From: Cloacibacterium caeni
GTDB taxonomy: Bacteria > Bacteroidota > Bacteroidia > Flavobacteriales > Weeksellaceae
Reading direction: 5' to 3'
Assembly (NCBI RefSeq): GCF_907163105.1
Contig: NZ_OU015321.1
Coordinates: 1 to 64,000 of the forward strand
DNA length: 64,000 nt
The position numbers and the translations under genes are program-made. The notes under the pieces were generated by a model that was not told the DNA's origin, did no database searches, and saw only the letters and a list, made by a program, of their open reading frames with translations. This document shows, piece after piece, positions 1 to 7,262 of the stretch; the stretch's first letter is position 1; each line of letters opens with the position of its first letter.

Positions 1-517
1 CTTCTGCTGCGAGTTCGTTGAAGTTTTTAGCATATTTATTTAAACTTTGATAAGTTTCTTCTGAACTTGCCGAAGTTGCTTTGCTTCCTTTTCTCAGTTC
101 TTTGATGGCTGCTTCTAATGAATTTTTAGTCACTCCAAAATCTTTTAAAATTTTAGAAACTTCAGAATTTACCTCTAAAAGTGAAAGCCAAAGATGTTCT
201 ATAGTTACATATTCATCGCCCATTTTTTTGGCAATATTCGGTGCGTCTAAAAGAATTTTATTTGCTGATTGAGAAAGATAAATGTTTCCACCTTCTACTT
301 TTGGAAGTTTTTCTAAGGTTTCACGGTTTTTTTCTCTAATAAGGTTGAGGTCTGCTTCTGATTTTTTCATTAAGAATGCAGAAATATTTTCATCTACCTG
401 AAGAATACCTTCTAATAGATGTTGAGGCTCAATGCTTTGATGGCCAAAATCCAGCGCAATTTGTTGTGCTTTTTGAATGGCTTCTTGTGATTTTGTGGTA
501 TATTGGTTTAAGTTCAT
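1..517 (-). CDS. clpB: ATP-dependent chaperone ClpB, N-terminal part (cut by window edge)
   Basis: Translating the minus strand from the ATG at 517 gives MNLNQYTTKSQEAIQKAQ, the typical Clp N-domain start, followed by the H-Q-S-I-E-P-Q-H-L-L and V-T-I-E-H-L-W-L repeat motifs of the ClpB N-terminal domain. About 172 residues are visible; both AAA+ modules lie outside the window. ClpB is the cytosolic disaggregase that works with DnaK. The gene diverges from the phenylacetate cluster across a 262-bp AT-rich gap in which no clear sigma32-like or CIRCE element was seen. Confidence 0.93.
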   Translation of the reverse strand, partial: MNLNQYTTKSQEAIQKAQQIALDFGHQSIEPQHLLEGILQVDENISAFLMKKSEADLNLIREKNRETLEKLPKVEGGNIYLSQSANKILLDAPNIAKKMGDEYVTIEHLWLSLLEVNSEVSKILKDFGVTKNSLEAAIKELRKGSKATSASSEETYQSLNKYAKNFNELAAE

Positions 518-753
518 ATTAATGGTTTTGATTGGTATGCTTCAAAATGTATTCTAAAGTAATTTTTAGGTCAAAATTTCCTGATTTTTGTAATTGCTTA
601 GATTTTTTAAAGACAAAATTTCTGAATTTTATATATTATTGAGTTTGGATGTTGACATTGTTTCTGGTTTATGGTTAGGTGTTTGATAAATAAATTTCAT
701 AATTTTTATTTGTTTTATTATATAATGTTAATTTTTTTAGAAAATTTATATTG

Positions 754-761
754 TATATTTG
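754..761 (+). promoter_or_regulatory. Bacteroidota promoter -7 element (TAnnTTTG) of the TetR gene
   Basis: TATATTTG matches the TAnnTTTG -7 consensus of Bacteroidota sigma factors. No good -33 TTTG is placed upstream. The element overlaps a possible upstream ATG at 759, which argues for the internal start at 780. Confidence 0.6.
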
Positions 762-779
762 TGGAAAACACACACATCG

Positions 780-1367
780 ATGAAAAATCTCACTTCGAGA
801 CAACAAGAAATACTTACTGTAGCTCTTGATTTGTTTTATAAAAAAGGATTTGCAGATACCTCTATGAGAGATATTGCGGAAGTGATGAATGTAAAAGCAG
901 CATCACTTTATGCACACATTAAGTCTAAAGAAGAAATTATGGAGTGGATTAGTGATGATGTTTCTAACAGATTTATGAAGAGATATAATGACCTTAAAAA
1001 TCCCAACCTATCTCCTTTAGAAAAAGTAAAAATTTTGGTTGTTAATCATCTTACAGCAATGTATAATAATGTAAAGATGTTTGATGTTTTTTTTACCAAT
1101 ATTTATAGATTAAAAGTTGATTTTAAAGAGCAGCATATATATTTAGATAGAATTAATTTCTATAAAGATCTTGCAGAAGAAGTCATCAGAGAATATTTAC
1201 TTTCTTTGGGCTTAAAAGATGATGAAAATTTAATGTTGACGACCAAGTTCTCCCTCAATGTCCTGAATAACGTTTACCGATACATTCCCGAAGAAAATTT
1301 TGATTTAGAAAAGCATATTCGTTTTCTTCAAAATGTTTTACTCTATGGCGTGATTGGGAAAAAATAA
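780..1367 (+). CDS. TetR/AcrR family regulator, probable phenylacetate operon repressor
   Basis: A 195-residue protein with a TetR helix-turn-helix at about residues 5-55, containing F-A-D-T-S-M-R-D-I-A and A-A-S-L-Y-A-H-I-K-S-K-E-E-I, followed by an all-helical ligand domain. The ATG at 780 is preferred because the frame's upstream ATG (759) falls inside the TAnnTTTG element. It lies 72 bp upstream of paaE in the same direction. TetR-type PaaR repressors that release DNA on binding phenylacetyl-CoA control paa genes in several phyla. The same role is inferred here from position only; no operator palindrome was identified. Confidence 0.85.
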   Translation: MKNLTSRQQEILTVALDLFYKKGFADTSMRDIAEVMNVKAASLYAHIKSKEEIMEWISDDVSNRFMKRYNDLKNPNLSPLEKVKILVVNHLTAMYNNVKMFDVFFTNIYRLKVDFKEQHIYLDRINFYKDLAEEVIREYLLSLGLKDDENLMLTTKFSLNVLNNVYRYIPEENFDLEKHIRFLQNVLLYGVIGKK

Positions 1368-1396
1368 ATTTATCTTTTATTTTTCGCATAAAATAT

Positions 1397-1404
1397 TATA
1401 TTTG
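1397..1404 (+). promoter_or_regulatory. Promoter -7 element (TAnnTTTG) in front of paaE
   Basis: TATATTTG lies 36 bp before the paaE ATG. No TAnnTTTG site was noted in the later paa gaps, so this is probably the main promoter for the cluster and the place where the upstream TetR protein acts. Confidence 0.6.
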
Positions 1405-1439
1405 TTGACATCGGGTTACTTCCGAAGAAATGAATTGAT

Positions 1440-2525
1440 ATGAACCATTTTTATACATTAAAAGTAGCTAAAATTCAGAAGGTTACAGATGAAGCAGTGA
1501 AAATCACCTTCGAAATACCTTCTTCTATACAAGATAAATTTAAATTTAAACAGGGGCAATATCTTAACCTCAAGTTTAATTTCGGTGAAGAAGAGTTTCG
1601 CCGTTCGTATTCTATCATAGATGCTCCTTCAGAAAATTCTCAAACGCTTTCCATTTTAGTTAAACAGATGGAAAACGGTACTATTTCTACCTATCTTAAC
1701 CAAAATCTTAAAGAAAATGATGAGGTAGAAGTGCAACAACCTATGGGAAATTTCTGTACCAATTATCACGCATCTAATCATAAAAATTATGTAGGAATAG
1801 CAGCAGGAAGCGGGATTTCGCCGGTTTTGTCTAATCTCAAAGAAGCATTGTTTCAAGAGCCAAATGCTAAAGTTTTATTGTTTTTTGGCAATAAAAATTC
1901 TCAAAATATTTTACTCAAAGAAGAATTAGATGCCTTGAAAGAGAGATTCCCAGAGCGATTTCAAGTGACGCATATTTTGAGTAGAGAGCCCCAAGAAGAT
2001 GCTCTTTTTGAAGGAAGAATCACTACTGAAAAGTTAGGTCAACTTTTAGATAAAAATTCCGAAATAAAACCAGAAGATTCTACGTTTTTCATTTGTGGAC
2101 CCACCGAAATGATTAAGTCGACTTCGGATTTTTTGAAAAAAGAAAGAAAAGTTCCGGCATTGCAGGTTTTATATGAATATTTCTCTGCTCCAGATGATGA
2201 AGATAATGCAGAAATGAGCGAGGAATTCAAGAAAATACCCAACTTAGAAAGTTTTGTAACGTTAATTATAGATGATGATGAGTATTCTATTCATCTCAAT
2301 TCTAAAAAAGAAAGTATTTTAGATAAAGCATTGAAAGAAAACTTACCAGTTCCGTTTGCTTGTAAAGGCGGTGTTTGTTGCACCTGCAAAGCTCAAGTGA
2401 TGGAAGGTGAGGTTTTTATGGAAAAAAACTTTGCACTTACAGAAGACGAAGTCGCAAGAGGTTTTGTATTAACTTGTCAGTGTCATCCTACTACCAATAT
2501 TGTGATGCTGAACTATGATGTATAA
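1440..2525 (+). CDS. paaE: Phenylacetyl-CoA epoxidase reductase subunit PaaE
   Basis: A 361-residue ferredoxin-NADP reductase-type protein that passes electrons from NADPH to the PaaA diiron centre. The N-terminal FAD domain holds the flavin motif RRSYS (residues 54-58) and a nucleotide-binding AAGSGISP (121-128). The C-terminal plant-type 2Fe-2S domain has the ligand cysteines C308, C313, C316 and, downstream, C346. Length and domain order match E. coli PaaE. It is the first structural gene here, whereas in E. coli it follows paaABCD. Confidence 0.95.
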   Translation: MNHFYTLKVAKIQKVTDEAVKITFEIPSSIQDKFKFKQGQYLNLKFNFGEEEFRRSYSIIDAPSENSQTLSILVKQMENGTISTYLNQNLKENDEVEVQQPMGNFCTNYHASNHKNYVGIAAGSGISPVLSNLKEALFQEPNAKVLLFFGNKNSQNILLKEELDALKERFPERFQVTHILSREPQEDALFEGRITTEKLGQLLDKNSEIKPEDSTFFICGPTEMIKSTSDFLKKERKVPALQVLYEYFSAPDDEDNAEMSEEFKKIPNLESFVTLIIDDDEYSIHLNSKKESILDKALKENLPVPFACKGGVCCTCKAQVMEGEVFMEKNFALTEDEVARGFVLTCQCHPTTNIVMLNYDV

Positions 2526-2547
2526 TTCATTCTAAAAAATTAAAAAA

Positions 2548-2805
2548 ATGGTCAATTGGAAATTCGCAAAAGCCGTCGATGAAAACGAAGAGTTTAAAAT
2601 AAATGGCACAAATATTTGGAACCATTATTGGCATTGTGTCAACAAAAAAGTAGAAGTAAAAGGACCTTATGAAGGGCAAGTTTACTTTTTCAAAGAGTAT
2701 GAAATTACCAACGGAGACCAAAAAATAAACTTCGTGGCAGGAGAATTTGTAAATTCTAAAGTGGGAATTTATATAAAAGACGATTTAAGCGACGGAAAAT
2801 TATGA
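2548..2805 (+). CDS. Small protein of unknown function inside the paa operon
   Basis: An 85-residue soluble protein starting 22 bp after paaE. It has no signal peptide or membrane segment, is rich in Lys, Glu, Asn and aromatic residues, and is predicted mostly beta (W-N-H-Y-W-H-C-V, G-Q-V-Y-F-F-K-E-Y). No family was recognised. It is not part of known phenylacetate pathways. Its tight spacing after paaE suggests co-transcription. Confidence 0.75.
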   Translation: MVNWKFAKAVDENEEFKINGTNIWNHYWHCVNKKVEVKGPYEGQVYFFKEYEITNGDQKINFVAGEFVNSKVGIYIKDDLSDGKL

Positions 2806-2812
2806 TTTGGCT

Positions 2813-2924
2813 TATCGCTGTCTGCTTTCTGCAATCAGCTGAAAAGAGCTCATAATAAAAAAATATTGTATTAAAAAATTTAAAAAATGCTGAAAGCAGA
2901 TTGCCGAAAGCTGAAAGCAAAAAT
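2813..2924 (+). repeat. Degenerate word repeat in the paaA leader
   Basis: Words of the type GCTGAAAGC and GCCGAAAGC are repeated at 2890-2920, directly before the paaA ATG at 2925. The opposite-strand version (GCTTTCTGCAATCAGC) stands at about 2824-2840, so the two could pair. The same word family recurs before paaC at 4874-4955. Confidence 0.7.
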
Positions 2925-3854
2925 ATGGATACAGAAAAATTTTTACAATACGTTCAAGCCGAAAATAAGGTAGAACCCAAAGATATGATGCCAGAAGATT
3001 ACAGAAAACTTCTGGTAAGACAGATTTCGCAACATGCTCATTCTGAAGTAGTGGGAATGTTACCAGAAGCCAATTGGATTACCAGAGCGCCAAGTTTGAG
3101 AAGAAAAATGGCACTTTTGGCAAAAATTCAAGACGAAGCAGGTCACGGTTTGTATTTATATGCCGCTACAGAAACGCTGAACAACGGAGAAATAGCCGCA
3201 GACAGAGATTCTACCTATAATGATATGCTTTCTGGAAAAGCCAAATATTCTAGTATTTTTAATTATCCAGCATTAAGTTGGGCAGATATTGGAGCGATTG
3301 GCTGGTTAGTAGATGGTGCTGCTATTATGAATCAAGTAATGTTGATGGGAAATTCTTACGGCCCTTATTCCAGAGCGATGCTCAGAATTTGTAAAGAAGA
3401 ATCTTTTCACCAAAGACAAGGCTACGAAATCCTGATGACGCTTTGCCGTGGAACCAAAGAACAGAAACAATTGGCTCAAGATGCATTAGATAGATTTTGG
3501 TGGCCAGCTTTGATGATGTTTGGTCCGAATGATGACGCTTCTCCTAATTCTCAAAAATCAATGAATTACCGAGTGAAAAGAGAAAGTAACGATTCACTCC
3601 GACAAAGATTTGTAGATGTTACCGTTCCTCAAGCAGAATTTTTAGGGCTGAAAGTTCCAGATAAAAATTTAAAATGGAATGAAGAAACGGGACATTATGA
3701 TTTTGGCAATTTACCTTGGGATGAATTTAATGAAATCCTAAAAGGAAACGGACCGTGCAATAAAAAACGCCTCGAAACCAAAAGAAAAGCACAAGCAGAA
3801 AACGCTTGGGTAAAAGAAGCTGCAATTGCGTATGCTGCAAAAGTAAATTCTTAA
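2925..3854 (+). CDS. paaA: Phenylacetyl-CoA 1,2-epoxidase catalytic subunit PaaA
   Basis: A 309-residue diiron oxygenase subunit that inserts oxygen into the aromatic ring of phenylacetyl-CoA. Two ExxH metal motifs of the ferritin-like fold are visible: E71-A-G-H74 and E159-S-F-H162, with a further likely ligand at E41. The ATG at 2925 is chosen because the frame upstream of it, back to a TTG at 2901, is encoded by the leader word repeat. paaB is separated from paaA by an unrelated gene, which is unusual because PaaA, B, C and E form one complex. Confidence 0.96.
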   Translation: MDTEKFLQYVQAENKVEPKDMMPEDYRKLLVRQISQHAHSEVVGMLPEANWITRAPSLRRKMALLAKIQDEAGHGLYLYAATETLNNGEIAADRDSTYNDMLSGKAKYSSIFNYPALSWADIGAIGWLVDGAAIMNQVMLMGNSYGPYSRAMLRICKEESFHQRQGYEILMTLCRGTKEQKQLAQDALDRFWWPALMMFGPNDDASPNSQKSMNYRVKRESNDSLRQRFVDVTVPQAEFLGLKVPDKNLKWNEETGHYDFGNLPWDEFNEILKGNGPCNKKRLETKRKAQAENAWVKEAAIAYAAKVNS

Positions 3855-3856
3855 GA

Positions 3857-4561
3857 ATGGAAGTAAGTAATCATAATTATATTACAGGTCTAAAAATTTT
3901 AATTCAAAGTATTCCATATTTAGGAACACCATTAAATGAATTTTTATTTGAACATAGAGGAAGAATCAAACAAGAAAGATTAAATAAATTTATTCAAAAT
4001 CTTATAGATTATTTTGAAACAGCTTCAGAATTTAAGATTGAAAATAATTATATAACAAGTGAGGAATTCGGTGATATATTTGAAAGTGTGTTAGAAAAAG
4101 TTACTAAAACTGATAATGTAGAAAAATTAGTGAGATTTAGAAATATTTTAAAAAATCAAATTGTTGAGCCTCAAAAAGTAGAATACATTGAAACTTTTAT
4201 TGATTTGATTCCAAAAATAAGTGAAAAACAATTTGAAATTCTTTATAGTCATTTGTTATATGATGAAAAATTTTTTAAAATTCTTTCAAAAATATCAGGT
4301 ATTGGGAATTTTGATGAAACGGAAGAAGAAAGCGAGAATAAATTAAATGATGAAAATGAATTTAATTATCTAAGCTCAAAATTTTTATTACCAGAATCAT
4401 TTAATTTAGAAAAAACTGAATATGATTACTTGATTCAAGATTTGATTTCAAAGTCATTACTATTGGACAATGGAATAGGAAGGATTGAAATTGAACCTCT
4501 TGAATTTGTAAAAATTACAAGTTTTGGTAAAGCTTTTATTAAATATGTATCCGAAAATTAA
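3857..4561 (+). CDS. Unknown helical protein inserted between paaA and paaB
   Basis: A 234-residue protein whose ATG lies just after the paaA stop. It is Lys/Glu/Ile-rich and mostly helical, with no signal peptide. The start (I-P-Y-L-G-T-P-L-N-E-F-L-F-E-H-R-G-R) resembles the opening of DUF4393/Abi-alpha-like proteins, but this is a weak resemblance from memory. The gene looks more AT-rich than its paa neighbours. Its place between two epoxidase subunits suggests cargo captured by the operon. Function unknown. Confidence 0.75.
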   Translation: MEVSNHNYITGLKILIQSIPYLGTPLNEFLFEHRGRIKQERLNKFIQNLIDYFETASEFKIENNYITSEEFGDIFESVLEKVTKTDNVEKLVRFRNILKNQIVEPQKVEYIETFIDLIPKISEKQFEILYSHLLYDEKFFKILSKISGIGNFDETEEESENKLNDENEFNYLSSKFLLPESFNLEKTEYDYLIQDLISKSLLLDNGIGRIEIEPLEFVKITSFGKAFIKYVSEN

Positions 4562-4591
4562 TTTAAAATCTAAAATTTATAATTTAAAATA
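4562..4591 (+). repeat. Degenerate word repeat in the paaB leader
   Basis: An AT-rich array of words such as TTTAAAATC, TAAAATTTA and TAATTTAAAATA runs directly into the paaB ATG at 4592. It is related to the AAAATCT arrays before aspS and lpxB. Confidence 0.5.
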
Positions 4592-4873
4592 ATGAATAAC
4601 CTTGATATGTGGGAAGTTTTTATCCAAACCAAACCTGGACTTTCTCATAAACACGCAGGTACGGTTCAAGCGCCAACTGCAGAACTGGCACTTCAAAACG
4701 CTCGAGACGTTTATACAAGACGCGGAGAAGGAACTTCTATTTGGGTAGTTCCCAGCAAATATGTGGTAACAAGCGAAGGAATAGACAAGGAAGCATTCTT
4801 TGATCCTGCAGATGATAAACTCTATCGTCATCCTACTTTTTACCAAATTCCTAATGATGTGAAAAACATGTAA
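4592..4873 (+). CDS. paaB: Phenylacetyl-CoA epoxidase subunit PaaB
   Basis: A 93-residue protein with the family hallmarks W-E-V-F-I-Q-T-K-P-G, H-A-G-T-V-Q-A, A-L-Q-N-A-R-D-V-Y-T-R-R-G-E-G and W-V-V-P-S. PaaB is the small structural subunit that bridges PaaA/PaaC heterodimers; it has no catalytic centre. Length matches the family (about 95). Confidence 0.95.
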   Translation: MNNLDMWEVFIQTKPGLSHKHAGTVQAPTAELALQNARDVYTRRGEGTSIWVVPSKYVVTSEGIDKEAFFDPADDKLYRHPTFYQIPNDVKNM

Positions 4874-4955
4874 GAAAGCTTTCAGCAATCAGCAATCGGC
4901 AATCAGCAATTTTTGGCTGCCGAAAGCAGATAGCCGAAAGCAGATAGCCAAAATT
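4874..4955 (+). repeat. Degenerate word repeat in the paaC leader
   Basis: The left part repeats the 7-mer AATCAGC/AATCGGC three times. The right part is a 14-mer (GCCGAAAGCAGATA) present twice, ending six bases before the paaC ATG. The two halves are roughly inverse complements (CTTTCAGC against GCCGAAAGC), so a loose hairpin is possible. Confidence 0.75.
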
Positions 4956-5696
4956 ATGAAAAACTACCTCCTAAAACTCGCAGATGATTCCCTGATTATG
5001 GGGCAGAGATTGGCAGAATGGTGCGGAAAAGGTCCGTACTTGGAAGAAGATATTGCAATAATTAACATCGCTCTTGATCAATTGGGTCAAGCCAATAATT
5101 TCTACAATTTAGCGGCAAATTTATTTAATGATGGCAGAACTGCAGATGATTTTGCCATGTTAAGAGTAGAGAAAGAATACCTCAATGCACAATTGGTAGA
5201 ATTACCAAACGGAGATTATGCTAATACTATTATGAAGGCTTATTTCTTTGCGGTTTACCAAAATTTATTGTACGAAAATTTAAGCAATTCTGCAGATGAA
5301 GAACTGAGAGCCATTGCTCAAAAATCTCTGAAAGAAGTAAAATATCACTATACTCATACCGAAACTTGGATGCGTATTTTTGCTCAAGGAACTGATGAAA
5401 GCCGAAAAAGAATAGAAGCGGCTCTCGAAAATCTTTGGGAATACACAGGCGGACTTTTTGATGAAGTAGAAGAAGAGGAAAATTTGGTGGCACTGAATTT
5501 AATTCTTTCTTCCAAACAACTTCATGAAGAATGGAAAGCTAAAATCGCAGAAGATTTTGCTAAGTTTGGTTTAGAAGTTCCAACTGCTGAATTTATGCAA
5601 AAAGGCAGCAGAAAAGGAATTCACACCGAATATTTTGGATATATTTTGTGTGAATTACAGTATATGCAAAGAACGTATCCAAATTGTGTTTGGTAG
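4956..5696 (+). CDS. paaC: Phenylacetyl-CoA epoxidase structural subunit PaaC
   Basis: A 246-residue ferritin-like protein with family motifs L-A-D-D-S-L-I-M-G-Q-R-L-A-E-W-C-G and Y-H-Y-T-H-T-E-T-W. PaaC pairs with PaaA but does not carry the working diiron site. The C-terminus (E-Y-F-G-Y-I-L-C-E-L-Q-Y-M-Q-R) also fits. Confidence 0.95.
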   Translation: MKNYLLKLADDSLIMGQRLAEWCGKGPYLEEDIAIINIALDQLGQANNFYNLAANLFNDGRTADDFAMLRVEKEYLNAQLVELPNGDYANTIMKAYFFAVYQNLLYENLSNSADEELRAIAQKSLKEVKYHYTHTETWMRIFAQGTDESRKRIEAALENLWEYTGGLFDEVEEEENLVALNLILSSKQLHEEWKAKIAEDFAKFGLEVPTAEFMQKGSRKGIHTEYFGYILCELQYMQRTYPNCVW

Positions 5697-5734
5697 AAAG
5701 TTTGAAGTCAGAAGCTGGAAGTTTTCTAACATGC

Positions 5735-5770
5735 TGTCATTCTGAATGAAACGAAGTGAAATGGAAAATC
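5735..5770 (+). repeat. Half copy of a TGTCATTCTGA extragenic repeat
   Basis: TGTCATTCTGAATGAAACG followed by AAGTGAAATGG matches the left half of the full hairpin repeat at 16594-16673. No complementary right half follows. Just before it (about 5699-5726) is another short word array of GAAG-rich units. Confidence 0.55.
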
Positions 5771-5792
5771 TATTTTCGATAAAATAAAATAA

Positions 5793-5820
5793 ATCTTTGC
5801 GCTCTTTGCGTTAAAAAACA
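5793..5820 (+). repeat. Degenerate word repeat in the paaD leader
   Basis: Two 9-bp words (CTTTGCGCT, CTTTGCGTT) followed by an A-run end immediately at the paaD ATG (5821). Confidence 0.6.
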
Positions 5821-6285
5821 ATGCAGAATCTTTTAGAAATACTCGCTCAGATTCCAGACCCCGAAATTCCAGTGATTAACATCGTGGAACTCGGGATTGT
5901 TCGTGATGCAAAAATGATTTCTGAAACAGAAGCAGAAATCATCATTACGCCTACTTATTCTGCGTGTCCTGCTATGTTTAATATCGAAGAAGATATTATC
6001 AAACTATTTAAAGAAAAAGGAATTTCTGCAAAAGTAGTTACCAAAATGTTTCCGATTTGGACTACAGATTGGATGACTGATGAAGCCAGAGAAAAACTGA
6101 AAGCTTACGGAATTGTTCCACCAGAAAAAGGTGCAGACGAAAATCATCTTCAAATTCCCAAAAAATGTCCGAGATGTGGCAGCGAAAACACTACGCAAAT
6201 CAGCAGATTTGGTTCCACACTTTGCAAAGCCAGTTATCAGTGCCAAGATTGTTTAGAACCTTTTGATTATTTTAAATATCATTAA
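5821..6285 (+). CDS. paaD: PaaD, iron-sulfur/diiron maturation factor for the epoxidase
   Basis: A 154-residue MIP18/DUF59-family protein. The N-terminal domain has D-P-E-I-P-V-I-N-I-V-E-L-G-I-V and the conserved cysteine in Y-S-A-C49-P. The C-terminal zinc ribbon has C116-x2-C119 and C141-x2-C144. PaaD is needed for active epoxidase, probably in cofactor assembly, and is not a subunit of the final enzyme. Confidence 0.94.
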   Translation: MQNLLEILAQIPDPEIPVINIVELGIVRDAKMISETEAEIIITPTYSACPAMFNIEEDIIKLFKEKGISAKVVTKMFPIWTTDWMTDEAREKLKAYGIVPPEKGADENHLQIPKKCPRCGSENTTQISRFGSTLCKASYQCQDCLEPFDYFKYH

Positions 6286-6400
6286 CGTAAAATTGTAGAA
6301 CTGTAAAGTTGCAAAATCGCAGAACCAAAAAAAATCACATAAAAACATTAGATTTGTAAAAACGACTTTACGATTTTACAAATTAACAATTCTAAAGAAA
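6286..6400 (+). repeat. Degenerate word repeat in the paaG leader
   Basis: The part next to paaG consists of 8-bp words (CTTTACGA, TTTTACAA, ATTAACAA). The part next to paaD carries the opposite-strand words (GTAAAATTG, CTGTAAAG). The word is the same as in the paaI leader at 9130-9186. Confidence 0.7.
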
Positions 6401-7198
6401 ATGTACACTCAGATAGAAATAGAAACTCATTTCGAGGGTAAGTTGAAAATCGCTTATCTCAATCAGCCCGAAACCTATAATTCACTCAATAAAGTTTTAC
6501 TCCAAGAGTTGAAAAATTTTATTGTAGCATGTAATGAAGATGAAAATGTGCGTTGTGTAGCACTTTCTGGCAGAGGAAAAGCTTTTTGTTCGGGGCAAAA
6601 TTTGAAAGAAGCACTTTCACTCGGAAATGTAGAAGAAGAAAGAGTGATTCAGAAAATGGTGGTAGATTATTACAATCCTTTGGTGGAAGAAATAGCACAT
6701 TGCAGAAAGCCAGTCGTTTCTTTGGTGAATGGTCCTGCAGTTGGAGCTGGAGCAATGTTGGCGCTGATTTGTGATATTTGTTTGACTACAGAAAATTCCT
6801 ATTTCTCTCAAGCTTTTGTAAATATTGGTTTAATTCCAGATACAGGCGGAACGTATTGGTTGCCTAAATTATTAGGACGTCAACAAGCGAATTATCTTGC
6901 TTTTACAGGAAAAAAACTCACGGCAAATGATGCTTTGAAACTGGGTTTAATTGCAGATGTTTTCGGTGATGCAGAATTTTCTACAAAATCTATGGAAGTT
7001 CTGGAAACGCTTTCTAACTTGCCTACAAAAGCGATTGCGTTAACCAAAAAAGCATTCAATCATTCTTATGAAAACGATTTAAAAGAGCAATTGGAGTTAG
7101 AAGGAATTTATCAACAAGACGCAGCAGAAACCCAAGATTTCAAAGAAGGAGTTACTGCATTTTTAGAAAAAAGAAAACCCAATTATACAGGAAAATAA
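6401..7198 (+). CDS. paaG: Enoyl-CoA hydratase/isomerase, ring-epoxide isomerase PaaG
   Basis: A 265-residue crotonase-fold protein. The oxyanion-hole segments are A-F-C-S-G-Q-N-L and N-G-P-A-V-G-A-G-A. The active-site region reads V-N-I-G-L-I-P-D147-T-G-G-T-Y-W-L-P; the Asp in P-D-x-G-G-T is the PaaG-type catalytic residue (Asp136 in Thermus and E. coli-type enzymes), and the two hydratase glutamates are missing. It converts 1,2-epoxyphenylacetyl-CoA to oxepin-CoA and isomerises double bonds later in the pathway. Confidence 0.9.
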   Translation: MYTQIEIETHFEGKLKIAYLNQPETYNSLNKVLLQELKNFIVACNEDENVRCVALSGRGKAFCSGQNLKEALSLGNVEEERVIQKMVVDYYNPLVEEIAHCRKPVVSLVNGPAVGAGAMLALICDICLTTENSYFSQAFVNIGLIPDTGGTYWLPKLLGRQQANYLAFTGKKLTANDALKLGLIADVFGDAEFSTKSMEVLETLSNLPTKAIALTKKAFNHSYENDLKEQLELEGIYQQDAAETQDFKEGVTAFLEKRKPNYTGK

Positions 7199-7262
7199 TA
7201 ATGATGTGATGATGTGTTGATTTGCAGATTATCACATCGTCACATCATCACATCATCATATT
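7199..7262 (+). repeat. Inverted word repeat (16-bp perfect stem) in the paaH leader
   Basis: ATGATGTGATGATGTG at 7201-7216 is the exact inverse complement of 7241-7256. The right arm is an array of 8-bp words (CACATCGT, CACATCAT, CACATCAT) ending just before the paaH ATG at 7263. A 24-nt loop separates the arms. There is no U-tract, so it is not a standard terminator. Confidence 0.85.

Noticed and set aside
3806-3856. Longer start of the unknown gene after paaA, overlapping paaA
   Set aside because: The extension is paaA coding sequence in another frame. The ATG at 3857, just after the paaA stop, is a better start.
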